A DNA stretch of 64,000 bases from Linnemannia hyalina (GCA_019671135.1 JAHRHY010000007.1:372001-436000); one strand, 5' to 3'; counted from the first letter of the stretch, positions 43,007 to 54,859 are shown. Made by a program: numbers and translations. The notes: a model not told the origin generated them from the letters alone.

Positions 43007-43860
43007 ATGAACAGCGACACACATTCAACGACCCCCACAGCAAACATTGCCGACATTCTACACTCTCATGACCACCTCACACCACCAGAACCAGCAACGA
43101 CAACGGACTCATTAGCCCAGCACGAGGGACGTGTGACCAACGAGACTTTGGCCACGGTAGGGCCTGTTGCTGCAGAGCTCGCACAAGAGTTCAGTATAGA
43201 GTCCCTCTCTGCCCCTGCAGTCAAGGAAGCACAGGGTCAGATCCAGACTGTGGCACTCCAAATGGATGGGATCAGAACTCAAGTCGGTCAGGTACGGCCT
43301 GTCTGTCTTTGCTCATTAAAACCAGGCCTGCACCACTCACCTGCACGAAAATGAACACCCAGTCGCTAACTGCACTCACTCTGTCAATATGTTGTAGATC
43401 AAGGATCAATTACCAGGACTAAACCAGCAGACAGTAGCGCTTATCGAAGGAGCTGAGGCAATGGAGCGAATGTACAAGCAGATCGATGCACTGGCGGTAT
43501 GTGTCAGGAGTCATAGTTGCACATGTCATGCTTGCAGAGCTTGGCAACAACTTGCAGGGAACAAAGCTGACCTCTTACTCGTCGTGTCAATGTGTACTGC
43601 TACTAGATCATGGTCGAAAGCGTAGCGGCAACTGTTCAGGATGTGAATGCCTCGATGGACCAGGCAGAGCGCGATTTGACCTCGTCCGCATTACAACCGC
43701 TTCAGGCGGTGCTGGAAACCCTTAAAATGGTAAGCAGCTCCCGCAGGAACCATCTATCATTGTCAATCATGTTTAGGTACAACCGTTGAAGTGTCAAGCC
43801 CTAACGGTATCTCGCTCTATCGTATCTACATCTTTCTAGGGACCAAAGGGATTCCGGTAG
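43007..43860 (+). CDS. BLOC-1 subunit 4 (cappuccino)-like protein
   Basis: Small helical protein, probably a subunit of the BLOC-1 endosomal complex. Four exons: 43007-43291, 43398-43496, 43607-43729 and 43840-43860, in phase, 175 residues. Residues 1-60 are Thr/Pro/His-rich and disordered. The rest is alpha-helical. The C-terminal helix reads ERMYKQIDALAIMVESVAAT and then DQAERDL, matching the spacing of the BLOC1S4 C-terminal coiled coil (F-x-x-ID-x-L-x-x-x-V and AE-x-x-L). The final exon codes only GPKGFR and a stop. Similar coiled coils in other small complexes cannot be ruled out. Confidence 0.5.
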
Positions 43861-44008
43861 CACTCTCGAAATAAAATAAAATATAACGTCTCATGGTTTG
43901 CCCATTGACACACGTGATATAAGCCTGGCACCCCCTTTTTTTAACCCAGTTGCGCTCCAAGAAAGAATCATCCCAATTGTCATCACCAACGCCAACCTAC
44001 GCAACATC

Positions 44009-46393
44009 ATGTCAGCAACCATCGAACAAGAGGATAAAGTCAACGAACTACTTCAAACCCTGGAAGCCGGGCAGGATGTTCAGCCATCTCACATCACCGA
44101 CCTCACCGCCGCATTCGTCGCCACCGTCGCCAAAGCACCCGACAGCTCGACGGTCAGGCAGCAGCAAAAGGCATACCTTGGCCACTGCCATACCATCCTC
44201 ACGAATAAATTGCCCACCGAGGACCCCACAGACGACGATACAAGCGCGCTTATTCAATTGCAAGGAACTGTCCTCAAATCTCTCCTCCGCCTTGTCATGA
44301 ATGACGTCCCTTTTGTAGACGCCTTCATTGACAGCGACGTGCTTGCTGACGTCCTCCGACTGCCCAGCACCGTCGCCTCCCTTATCTCAACAGTGGAACC
44401 AAACACCAAGTCAACACCAGCACCTACAGGCCCTAAACCAACGCGTCCTCAGGACCTTAAACCTATGGTTGCCATCCTTCTTTCCAAATCGTTCGAAACC
44501 GCGTCTAATAAGGATCACGTCAGGGACAAGAGCACCGAGATTATTTTGACCGACATTGGATCTGACAAGGTCAAGACACGCGCTACAGGCTTCCAGTCTC
44601 TTCATTTGGTCTTCCAGGCAGATATGGCGATCGGCTGTGGGATCCTGGCTAAGGATGGCCTCTTGGTCGAACTCATGGACTGCATTGAGCTGGAAACAGA
44701 GGACATCCAGATCACGTTGACAGAAACTCTTTCCATGGCCTGTGCAGACGCAAAGACGAGGACTGCGATTGGACTACACTGCTCCGAGTTCTTAAAGTCA
44801 ATCGTTATGCGTGGCGCTACCAAGAACCAGCACTTGAAGGGAGCGGCGGCTGTTGCGTTGACCAAGATCTCGTTGTCAGAGTCAAGGAAGGACCCATCTG
44901 TCGGCATGAACGGACTCGACGGCGCCTCAAACCAAGCTCCATCTAACGGATCCAACAACTCGGCCGAGGAGGAAGCACAACTGGCGAGGCTGTTCTCGAC
45001 ACTTTTGAAGGACGACAAGAACGACAAGATCAACGGGATCCAACTCAACGCCGTCGAGGGTCTTGCCTACGCCAGTATTCAGGGGCCAGTCAAGCAGCTG
45101 ATCATCTCTGACAAGGCTCTCCTCCTCTCTTTATTCCAGCTCGGCGAGGACACCAAGAATAACCCCCTCAAGTACGGTCTAATCATCATCTTTAACAACC
45201 TCACCGCCTTCCGCAAGCGCCTCAGTCCCGAACAGGAGCAGATGTTGAAGCTGAAGAAGATGGCAGGAACCCTCCCGAAGAGCGAATCAGGGCGCCTACA
45301 GAACCAGGACGACGACCCATTGGACGACGAGGTAGTGGTGAACCAGAGAAACATCACTCTGACCAAGCTGGGCATCATGCCTGCCCTTCACGCCATCGGA
45401 CACCAGGCCTCGGAGAACATTCGACAGAGTTTGGCGCAGGTCTTGAGGAACCTCATCACACCTCCAGAGACACGAGGATTACTGGTCCAGCAGGGCGTCG
45501 TCCGGCTTTTGATGCCCATGGCCTTACAACAACAGCAACAACAGCAGCCACCATCCTCGGAAGCCACCAAAACCGCCGCGATCCAAGCCTTGGCCAAGCT
45601 GTCCATCACCCTCGACCCTCGCCTCACCTTCAAGAACCAGCGGATACCCGAGTTGGTCAAGCCTCTGATCTGGTTGCTGGAGAGTACCGACCAACTGTGC
45701 CAGTTTGAGAGTCTCATGGCCTTGACCAATCTTGGATCGATGGGCGACATCCAGGTACTCAGTCTCATTGTTCAGGACGGAGGAATCGAGAAGATGGAAA
45801 ACCTTCAGTTCTCGGAGCACAACCTGGTCCGTCGCGCTGCTACAGAGGCGCTTTGCAACATGATCTTTTTCGAGCCCGTCTTTGAGCTGTACAGCGACCC
45901 CAAGCAAGGAAAGAACAAGATCCATCTGATGCTGGCGCTGTGTGATGCGGACGACTTTATGACAAGGAGGGCGGCTTCAGGAGCACTGGCGGTGTTGTCG
46001 ACGAGCCCGGAGGTGTGCACGATGATCATTGGGCAGACGCGTGGATTAGAGATCTTGAGGAGCCTTATCACACTGGGTGTCTCTGAATCCCCAGACGACG
46101 CGGATGAGGTGGAGGCCAAGGCGATTGAGGATGTGATGTCGGACCAGGAGGCGGCTGTGGTTGACCATGCGGTTGCAGTGGGCCGGATGGACGAGTTGCG
46201 ACACCGAGGAGCCGAGTGTTTCAAGAACCTGATCACGATTGGTGGCAAGGAAATCAGCGAGAAGATTGCTTCGGAGGGTGGTATTCAGCAGCTGGCGCAG
46301 TTGATCCAGGCGAGCCAGCACGAAGCTGTGCGGTACTGTGCTATGGAGGCTTTGAAGGCCATGTCCGACCAGGGGATCCGTCTCCAAAAGTAG
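44009..46393 (+). CDS. UCS-domain myosin chaperone (UNC-45/She4/Cro1 family)
   Basis: Folds and stabilises myosin motor domains. A single exon of 794 residues, close to yeast She4. It lacks the N-terminal TPR domain of animal UNC-45, as fungal members do. It is made of armadillo-like helical repeats. The UCS signature is clear at 45710-45870: ESLMALTNLGSMGD, GGIEKMENLQFSEHN and LVRRAATEALCNMIF, then the end HRGAECFKNLITIGGKEIS. A short polyQ (LQQQQQQQ) interrupts one repeat. The frame is open upstream to 43898, but ATG 44009 gives the usual start (MSATIEQEDK) and the upstream stretch is not conserved-looking. It lies 148 bases after the BLOC1S4-like gene and 219 bases before CCT4, all on the same strand. 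Confidence 0.88.
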   Translation: MSATIEQEDKVNELLQTLEAGQDVQPSHITDLTAAFVATVAKAPDSSTVRQQQKAYLGHCHTILTNKLPTEDPTDDDTSALIQLQGTVLKSLLRLVMNDVPFVDAFIDSDVLADVLRLPSTVASLISTVEPNTKSTPAPTGPKPTRPQDLKPMVAILLSKSFETASNKDHVRDKSTEIILTDIGSDKVKTRATGFQSLHLVFQADMAIGCGILAKDGLLVELMDCIELETEDIQITLTETLSMACADAKTRTAIGLHCSEFLKSIVMRGATKNQHLKGAAAVALTKISLSESRKDPSVGMNGLDGASNQAPSNGSNNSAEEEAQLARLFSTLLKDDKNDKINGIQLNAVEGLAYASIQGPVKQLIISDKALLLSLFQLGEDTKNNPLKYGLIIIFNNLTAFRKRLSPEQEQMLKLKKMAGTLPKSESGRLQNQDDDPLDDEVVVNQRNITLTKLGIMPALHAIGHQASENIRQSLAQVLRNLITPPETRGLLVQQGVVRLLMPMALQQQQQQQPPSSEATKTAAIQALAKLSITLDPRLTFKNQRIPELVKPLIWLLESTDQLCQFESLMALTNLGSMGDIQVLSLIVQDGGIEKMENLQFSEHNLVRRAATEALCNMIFFEPVFELYSDPKQGKNKIHLMLALCDADDFMTRRAASGALAVLSTSPEVCTMIIGQTRGLEILRSLITLGVSESPDDADEVEAKAIEDVMSDQEAAVVDHAVAVGRMDELRHRGAECFKNLITIGGKEISEKIASEGGIQQLAQLIQASQHEAVRYCAMEALKAMSDQGIRLQK

Positions 46394-46612
46394 TAGATAA
46401 AATATGTCCGCCACCAATTTTAGCGGATTTGAAACGTCACCGTATACGAAAAGCGTCACCGATCTGCAGTCTCTCTTCTTCCTTGGAGTTCTTTTTTGAT
46501 TTTGCTGGCCAGACAGCTCTGAGGCTATATATTGCCTTTTCCTTTCTCTTCTTTTTCCACTCAGACCGCATCTCCCTCTGCCTTTCATCACTCTTCACAT
46601 CTCACATTCACC

Positions 46613-49143
46613 ATGGTTGACGTAGCAACAGCACCCAAGACCGGAGGCGGATCCTTCAAGGACAAGGACAAGCCCGTCGAGGTCAGACTCTCCAACATCA
46701 TCGCCGCCAAGGGTAATACAAACTACACATACCTCGTCCAGTCGTACATCCTTTTTTTAAACACTTCGCGTTTATTTGTCCAAAGTGGTTTTGTACCTGG
46801 CTTGCGAATCAGAATGAACACGGATGCCATCTCAACAGCACATCCTGGAATGCGCGACTCGAACGCCTCTTCATCACACGCTGACAACAATGGCAACCAC
46901 AAAGGAACACGACATCTCGAGCTGATCACGCCAGATTTGAACATCGAACACAAGGAGATCAGCGATCCCCTCCTTCACCTTTGCACTTCCTATTCCAGGA
47001 ACAACACGTACCCCAAAACGACACCAACTCGAGGGACACTTTCTCCTTTGCAATCTACTGCGCTCTGACGACCTGTTCTTCCAACAACGCCTCACTTCAA
47101 CGGCGACCTGACTCTTCCTTCGACGCGCCGCCCTTACTGGCACTCAGGGTCAGCACCGAGTTCCTGAGCACAACAACTGACGCTGTGTTTGCTTCCTTCA
47201 TCGATCTATAGCTGTCAGTGATGCTGTCCGTACCTCTTTGGGTCCCAAGGGAATGGACAAGATGGTAAGGACGTAGCGACGTGTTTGACACGACTCCTTT
47301 CTTTAACAAGCATACGATACAACTCACAGATCAACTCACCATGTCTTTGTATTCTGATCCACCCATAGATCAAGACTGCCAACGGAGAGGTTATTATCAC
47401 CAACGATGGCGCCACCATCTTGAAGCACATGGCCGTCCTCCACCCCGCCGCCAAGATGGTAAGCCGCTTATTCGCATCTTCCATTCGACCAAAACTCACG
47501 GCGTGAATGGTGGCGATACTTACATGAAAGAGTATTCACCCAATATCATTTCGGTGCTTTTATCTACATAGTTGGTCGATTTGTCGGCTGCTCAGGATGT
47601 TGAGGCTGGAGATGGTACTACCTCAGTCGTTGTTTTGGCAGGATCATTGCTCGGAGCTGCTCAAAAGATGTTGAACAAGGGCATCCACCCCACCACCATT
47701 GCAGAATCTTTCCAGAAGGCTTCCCACAAGGCCAACGAGTTCTTGACCGAGGTCGCCACAAAGTTGGATCTTGCCGACCGCGAGTCTCTCCTCAAGAGTG
47801 CCAGCACCTCGCTCAACTCCAAGATTGTTTCGCAGTACTCTGGATTGTTCGCTCCCATTGCCGTCGATGCTGTCTTGAGGGTCATTGAGCCCGCCACTGC
47901 CGTCAACGTTGATTTGAAGGATATCCGCATTGTGAAGAAGGTCGGAGGTACTATCGATGATACCGAGTTGGTTGATGGCCTTGTCCTCGCCCAGAACGTC
48001 GTCAAGTCTGCCGGTGGCCCCACCAGAATCGAGAAGGCCAAGATTGGTTTGATCCAATTCCAGCTCTCTCCCCCCAAGCCCGATGTAAGTTTCTGTTCTC
48101 ATGGGCTCCATGTATTGTGTGGATATAAGTTATATCGTGGAAATAAGGATATGATGAGATATGATATCTAACCATAGCGTCCTAATATGTCCATGCGAAA
48201 TAGATGGAGAACCAGATTATTGTCAACGACTACCGTCAGATGGACAAGATTTTGAAGGAGGAGCGCCAGTACTTGCTCAACATGGTCAAGAAGATCAAGA
48301 AGTCAGGATGCAACGTTCTCTTGATCCAAAAGTCGATTCTCCGTGATGCCGTCAACGACTTGTCGCTCCACTTTTTGGCAAAGTTGAAAATCATGGTTGT
48401 CAAGGATGTTGAGCGTGACGAGATCGAGTTCATCTGCAAGAGCACAGGATGCAAGCCCATCGCCGACATTGATTCATTCACAGAGGACAAGCTCGGATAT
48501 GCCGATCTCATTGACGAGGTTCAGTCCTCAGGCTCGCGCGTCGTCAAGGTCACTGGAGTCAAGCATGCTGGAAAGACTGTCTCGATTCTCTGCCACGGAG
48601 CCAACTCGCTCGTCTTGGAGGAGGCCGAGAGATCCCTTCACGATGCTCTCTGTGTTATCCGCTGCTTGGTCAAGAAGAAGTATTTGATTGCTGGAGGAGG
48701 AGCACCAGAGATTGAGGTTTCGTTGAGATTGCAGGAGTACGCCAAGACATTGCGTGGTATGGAGGCTCACTGCTTCCAGGCCTTTGCTGAGGCGCTGGAG
48801 GTTATCCCTATCACTCTTGCCGAGAACGCTGGTTTGAACCCCATTGCGATCGTCACAGAATTGCGCAACCGCCACGCTCTCGGTGAGACCACCGCCGGTA
48901 TTAACGTCCGCAAGGGAGCCATCACGAATATCTTGGACGAGAACGTCATCCAGCCCCTCTTGGTCTCCACGAGCGCCATCGAGTTGGCTGCCGAGACCGT
49001 CAAGATGTTGCTCAAGATCGACGATTTGGTACGTTTTTTTTTTGCTGTTGTTGTTCTTGTTCGTGTGTACCTTATGCAAAAGAGCGACATGTTCTAACCT
49101 TCAATTTTTTTCTTTTTGTACTTTTTAGGTCCAAACACGATAA
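46613..49143 (+). CDS. CCT4: Chaperonin CCT (TRiC) subunit delta
   Basis: Subunit of the cytosolic chaperonin ring that folds actin and tubulin with ATP. Six exons: 46613-46712, 47212-47264, 47369-47458, 47572-48084, 48204-49028 and 49129-49143, in phase, 531 residues, the usual size. Motifs: [42 protein letters not shown] (ATP site), then [65 protein letters not shown] and the end KIDDLVQTR. The MENQI-to-IQKSI stretch and the end identify delta rather than other subunits. The last exon holds four codons and a stop. Intron 1 is 499 bases, long for this gene set, and stays open in frame for 118 codons. Confidence 0.97.
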
Positions 49144-49266
49144 ATAAGACACCTTGCCAACCAACCCTACCCCACCTATCCTTTCCTTTCTAGTTTTTTT
49201 CTCACATTAAACATTTGTTTCTGCATCTGGACTCCTTACTGTTGTTGTTGTTTGATGAGGGATACT

Positions 49267-51922
49267 TTATTGTAAGGCGTGGAGGCGCGCCTCAAGAATG
49301 CTAAACGGATTTATTGATGAGGTTGGTCCAAAAATGCTCTGCCAAACCGTGGACGATGATAGGAGAGAAGAGTCCCGCTGGAGATCAGAGATATCCTCTA
49401 GCGCATTTGTAATCTGTATCCTGTCTCGTAACAGTGCGCTGGAAGGGAGTTGGAGGGCGAGAAGGTGGAAGGTTACACCAGCAAGCACCAATGCAACACT
49501 GGATGTGGAATCGGAGGCCTTGTTGTCGATACGTTCCAGGAGTGGGAGGAGGTGTTCGAGAAGGCGGGTCAAGAAGGCGCTATAGAGACTTGGTTGAACA
49601 GGATCATCGTTTTCGGTGTTTTGGTCTTTGTGGAAGAAGGTCCAAGTGGATTCTTTGTGGGCTGGGAAGAGGAGGCAGAAGAGTGTGAGGCATAGCTCTA
49701 GGTCCTCATTGAAGTGCTCAAAGATTGCTGTTGTCGTTGTAGTTGCTGCTGCTGCTGCTGCGGAGGTGGCGTTGGGTGGGAACCTTGGTTCATTTCTGTA
49801 GACCACACTCGCGAGGAAGATGTCGAGACATGTTGCTTGTATGTCTTGAACCTATTTGAAATGAAAGAGGATTACAGGGCGGGTGTTAATTCCTTGATTA
49901 GTTGAGCATTGAACATCAGGTTGGAGGGGGGGGGCATTCACAAACATACCTTGCCATAGGCAGGAGAAGCAGGGCCAAAAGCCTCCTCAAGATCCCTGCA
50001 AGCCTCTAAGCTCAGAGCGGTTGTCCATAGCAGTCTTGGTAGAAAATAACTAGGGGCGACAGGGATCGAAAGAAGGAGCTGCTTCATGCTTTCGTGAAAC
50101 TTCTCCATTTTAGAGATATCAATCTGACCCCCCTTTGCAATCTTGAGGGAGTCTACTAGCTCGACACCCGCACTTGTCAAGTGAAGCTGTAACTCTGCGA
50201 GCACATCTCGAAAGTCCATAATTGTGAGAAACACTTGTTCGAATCCGTAGTTTACACAGCCCACAGCAGGCGACACCGAGTTCTTGATGAAGATACGGGC
50301 CTGATTTGTAAGAACAGATTGTACTTGCTGCCGGGCTGTGAGAACATTTAGAATGCCCTCGGAGAGAGTGCCTGAGGGGACAAGGTCCAGTGCAAGGAGA
50401 GAGGGAGAAATCCCCATTGTCCGAAGGGTGTCCAAGAACAACAGCATTTGGGGGCTACACTCGTCCAAATAGCAAGAGGCGATATAGTCGCGGTCCAGGA
50501 GGGTCGCCCAACGCGTAGGGGGCATGAACTATTGCGCGGATAAATAGAAGCATGAGTACGAAGACTACCAATAGGCGCGTCTAGTCGGAGACGAATACGA
50601 ATGTTGGAAATCAGCGGTACCTTTGTAATGAGCTCTGGTCGGATATAACGCGATGGATCTGATATAGCTCCTTCAAGATACTGGTACATTCTATTAGGAG
50701 AAAAAAAATGCTGGCCGCTTAGTATGTCACATTATGACTGACGAAGCAGTTCAACAACGCAGGCAACGATATTGGGTGAGCGGTACCTGGACTTGAGCTG
50801 TTCCAGTGTGGATGTAGGTTGTCGCGACCCAATCTTCTTTGCGACGCGATGAACCAGCGACCGGAACTCAATATCATCATACGAGTTTTTGAGCAGCTAT
50901 GTTGATGAACGCAACAAAAAGCCGTTAGCATGGTTGATCATATTGATGGTGTAACTTTCAATTCGATTTTGGACATAAAAGAAAGGCAATTACCAGGATG
51001 TCGATCTTTTCAGAGAGCTGTATCCGAGTCTCCAGATGATGCAAAACAAACTCTGCAGGTCCCAGGATGAACTTGAGCATGGATGTGCGAGCATAGAGAG
51101 GGAGGGATTCTTCACTAGTCATCTCCATGCAGATTGATGTTGCCAGGGTGTGAAGAGGGACTGGAAGAAGCTGTTGTGTTAGCAAAGGTCTCGTGTGACA
51201 CATATAGTTCAGGAAACCGATGGGAAAAAGTGTGCCTTACAGCAAGAGTCAGTGTCTTTGAGATGGATGCAGAGGGAAAGTAGTCGCTCGAAGCCTTGTA
51301 CTTCAGCACCGTCGATGATGGACGCGATCACTACATTGAACACTGCGCGCGCATTGGCCTATTGTATTCGAGAGGGGCACACTGTTAATTCTATGAACGT
51401 ACAAACGCTTGGGAGAAGGCGGTATTTGACAAGAGAACATACCTCGATGGAGTGCTTGAAGGAAACGAGTGGTTTGCGGAGGTTGACGATCGTCCAGAAC
51501 AAGAAGTCGGTTATGGCGATGATGATGGGTTCAGCTTCCCAGGGCGCAGTCAGTAAGGTTGCTCTGGCCGATCGTTGCTCCAGGGGCGTGTCACCAGGTA
51601 CTACGAATTGCCGAGCGAGGGAGTGATGTTGCGTGAAGGTTTGCAGTTCGAGGAATAGTGGTGAAAGGGAAGAATTGAAGTTGGTGATGGGGGTTGTTGA
51701 GGCTTCTTTGTAGAAGAGGAGTGTGGCTGCCAGGAGTCGGTCTGCCTTTTCTGCCTCAGTCTCGTCCTTGGGCGGGTTCCAGGGCTGGTCGTCATGGTTT
51801 GCATGTGGAGAGGATGAATGCAGGGGTAGGTGTTGTTGTTGTTGTTGTTGTTGTTGTGAATGAGTGTAACTGTGTATTGAGGATATGATGCGAGTCCTTG
51901 ACTCGGAGGCTTTGTGGTTCAT
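49267..51922 (-). CDS. Unidentified 702-residue helical protein
   Basis: Seven exons on the - strand: 51922-51443, 51358-51241, 51160-50994, 50896-50787, 50690-50621, 50528-49950 and 49851-49267, all GT-AG and in phase, 702 residues. The N-terminus has a polyQ ([14 protein letters not shown]) and His/Ser-rich leader. The rest is Leu-rich and helical, suggesting a HEAT/TPR-like solenoid (LFWTIVNLRKPLVSFKHSIE, NARAVFNVVIASIIDGAEV, FILGPAEFVLHHLE). No catalytic motif, signal peptide or clear membrane span is seen, and I do not recognise the family. An alternative ATG at 52036 would add 38 residues and leave only 84 bases to the divergent neighbour. The regular splicing shows this is a real gene. 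It converges on CCT4 (123 bases between stops). Confidence 0.7.
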
Positions 51923-52120
51923 GGTTGCATGAGAGTGATCAGAAGGAAAGAATTGTGGAAGAGAGGCACTGATGTTAACGATCACAGAGGGAGGGCTCCT
52001 TTTCCTCAGTGCGTAAAAAATGGTGGCGTTCCGCACCGGTCACATTAACGACTTTCTTGTGTGATCAACAAAGGCACACAGACACCCCTTTGTCTCCACC
52101 TCCTTTCATCAACACCCTGA
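51923..52120. promoter_or_regulatory. Divergent promoter, 702-residue protein / BRCA1-like gene
   Basis: 198 bases between the chosen starts. No TATA box is evident. The BRCA1-like side is C/T-rich (CTCCACCTCCTTTC). Confidence 0.45.
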
Positions 52121-54426
52121 ATGCACCCACCCTCGAAAGCTCATAACCACAGCAGTATAAGTCAGTACGAGACTGGGTCTGATGGCGAACGGGAGATCTT
52201 GCCAGACACCACAGTCGGGATTCTGCGTCGCATGGCAGAAGAGATCAAATGTCCCATCTGGTAAGCAACCATGGAAAGCCGGTTGGCCTCGACCTCCTTT
52301 GCGTAGTGTTTCCACTAAGGAAGACAAGACAACGTTACCCTCGCATCACCAAGTAAAAAGAATGCACTGAGAATTGACACGACTCAATGTCTTATCTGAT
52401 AGCTTAGGAACGATGGAGAGACCCGTGTCAACAGGCTGCAACCACACCTTCTGCCACGAGTGCATCCTCCACGCGCTGAGCCGCAGCGCCGGTTGTCCGT
52501 TGTGCAAATCGCCTGTCCATAAGCGAGGGTTGAACAGGGTGGACCACCTTGAGCAGGTCATCGAGGCCTTCAACCAGCTCAAGGAGGCGTTTGAACAAGA
52601 GGATGGCCACAGTAAGTTTCTTCACCAGCTTTGGTCGCCCCTATTTGCCACCAAAAAATTGATCTTCAGTTGACTAGGATTCCTGACAGAAAAGAAATTT
52701 CTTTGCGAACGCGAACTTTCACTTGGCAGCATTGTCCCAGGCACCTAGGCATTTTGAGACTGAACCCCAGGAGAACTTGACACAGCTGTACCCATACCCT
52801 GAAAAGGCGGACGAACCTTCTTCAAGTACATCATCCAAGCCTGTCGTTCCATCTACAACTCCGTCTATCACAACGGCCCCTACTACTACTGCTGCTGTTG
52901 CTACGCGTGCTCCCACCGAGGAGCCAATACTTTCCTTCCATCAACCCTCAGCTCGCGTCCACGACTCTCAATCAACACAATCAACCTTAGCAGAGCAGAG
53001 TCAATATGGTGAAGAAAACGACATGGACTGCTTTGATGTGGATCTGGACAGCGTGTCTGCAGATCAAGCGGCTCTTCTGGCAGAAAAGATGTTGGCCATG
53101 ATCTTTCTCGAACCACCGAACGAGTCGGCTTCACATCAAGCTTCATCTTCTTCTCGCAGAGCCGATCACCTTGTGCCACAGAGTCATTCACCAACACATG
53201 CAGTCGTTGTGAAACAGGAGAGCGACGCCGACGATGATGAGGATGAGGCAACACAACCCCGGCAAGACCACACACAAGTTAAGGCAGAACCAACGTCTAG
53301 CCTCGACATGTTTTTCAGCGGTCCTACTCAGGAGAGAGCATCCAAAGAGATTAATGTTGTCATCTGCGGGACATATCTTTCACCGCAGAAGAAGGTAATA
53401 CTTGTTGGTCGTTTTGAATGCGAGAGTATACATGGTCTTCGAACACTAAGAGCGCGACTCTTAATCCTGCTGCCTTCGTTTCCTTCATTTACTTCCTAGA
53501 CGCGGATGGACAGTGTATCCAAGAGCCTCAAAGGCAAGACGATCAACGATCTGACGAGTAGGCCGACCCATATAGTCATGGACATAAGTAGGTCAAGTAC
53601 CCACCTGCAATTAGCGCTGTTTGTTGCCATTGGCTGGAGTAACTAATACAACGACTTCATGCTTCCTTCATCTTTCATCTTTAGCAACAGAGCAGTGCCA
53701 GAAAGGAGGCGGTAGAACAGTCAAGTTTTTCATGGGCATTCTTCACGCCTCCTGGGTTGTTCGATTTGATTGTAAGATTCGTTCAAAATCCTCATGACAT
53801 GCGCTTCTCGGAAAATACTAGACGCAATGCTAACGCCTTATCAACGACTGTCTTGATAGGGATTCTGGCATCGCAAGAGGCAGGATACTGGGTTGACGAG
53901 AGTTCGTACCAGATTGCCGATAATGAGATGAAATGCAACCCAGCAAAACTCTCCCGAGCTAGTCGTTCACGAGGGGTAAGGCCTGTAGACACTACTTACT
54001 CGCCTCTGCTCCGGTAACCCCTGTCTTGTTCTAACATAACATATCCTGCACACATTATCAAAACACTGATAGGATCGTCCATTGTTCACAAATTATGAGT
54101 TTCAACTCGCTGGCCCATTTGTGACGCCGACAAGGGACGAAATGGAGCTGATGATCAAGATTGGGGGTGGGACCGCTGTCCCTAGGCTATCTCAGCGCGA
54201 TCGATCTACAGCGGCCAATGACGGTGGTAACACTAAACATGTGCTGTTGTATGACCAGACCAACGATGGAGTGTTGAGTCTCAAGAAACTCAAGGTGGAG
54301 ATCGAATCGGTTCAGGAGCAGGCACTGTCGATTGGAAAGACGGTTTCTATAGTCCCTTGCAAGGTTCTGCTGGATTGCATTTCTCAGTATGATATGGACA
54401 AGATGGTAGAAACCATTCCCTCGTGA
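52121..54426 (+). CDS. BRCA1-like RING and tandem-BRCT protein
   Basis: Seven exons: 52121-52260, 52403-52611, 52730-53394, 53500-53587, 53685-53771, 53860-53975 and 54073-54426, in phase, 552 residues. A C3HC4 RING lies at about residues 44-85: KCPIC split by intron 1, then GCNHTFCHEC and CPLCKSP, with a helix after it (LEQVIEAFNQLKEAFEQ), as in BRCA1/BARD1. A disordered acidic middle follows with two sumoylation-type sites, VKQE (53209) and VKAE (53278). Tandem BRCT repeats fill about 330-552: RPTHIVMDI, FFMGILHASWVVRFDWI, and a second repeat LFTNYEFQLAGPFVTPTRDE. The order and motifs match BRCA1. There are no ankyrin repeats, against BARD1. Predicted role is a nuclear E3 ligase in double-strand-break repair; partner and activity are inferred. 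Confidence 0.82.
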
Positions 54427-54859
54427 GCGCTCGTTTCACTTTTCTCAGCAGCTGATCTTTCCTTGCTCTCCCGTGTACATAAACAACATCGCATTCATCC
54501 ATTGTTCCCGATCTGACGCGTCAAATGCGACCAATTGACGTCCTGGTAAGAATGCCAATGTTTTCATTCTATGATATTTATTCCTTGTTACCTAATGGCG
54601 TGGGGCGGGTGGTTGTTATTGGTTGTCCACTTGCAATGATTGTTCCCGTAGTCTCCTGCGTAGCGTCTCTGGGGAAAGCCTGCGCCTGAGAAAAACTTGC
54701 GGATCAAAATACTGTAAGTGGGTTGGTTGGTTGTTGATGTTGAGATTGAAAGTCGAGGTGGTGAGTAAATACTGAGGGGAGTGAGGAGGGTTGACGAGAT
54801 CCAGTTGTTGATATCTCGAATGTTGGTGGCGACAGTATTGGTTGAGAAAGGTCGCAGGT
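54427..54859. other. Intergenic between convergent genes
   Basis: 3' flanks of the BRCA1-like gene and the small - strand gene. Nothing else supported. Confidence 0.5.
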
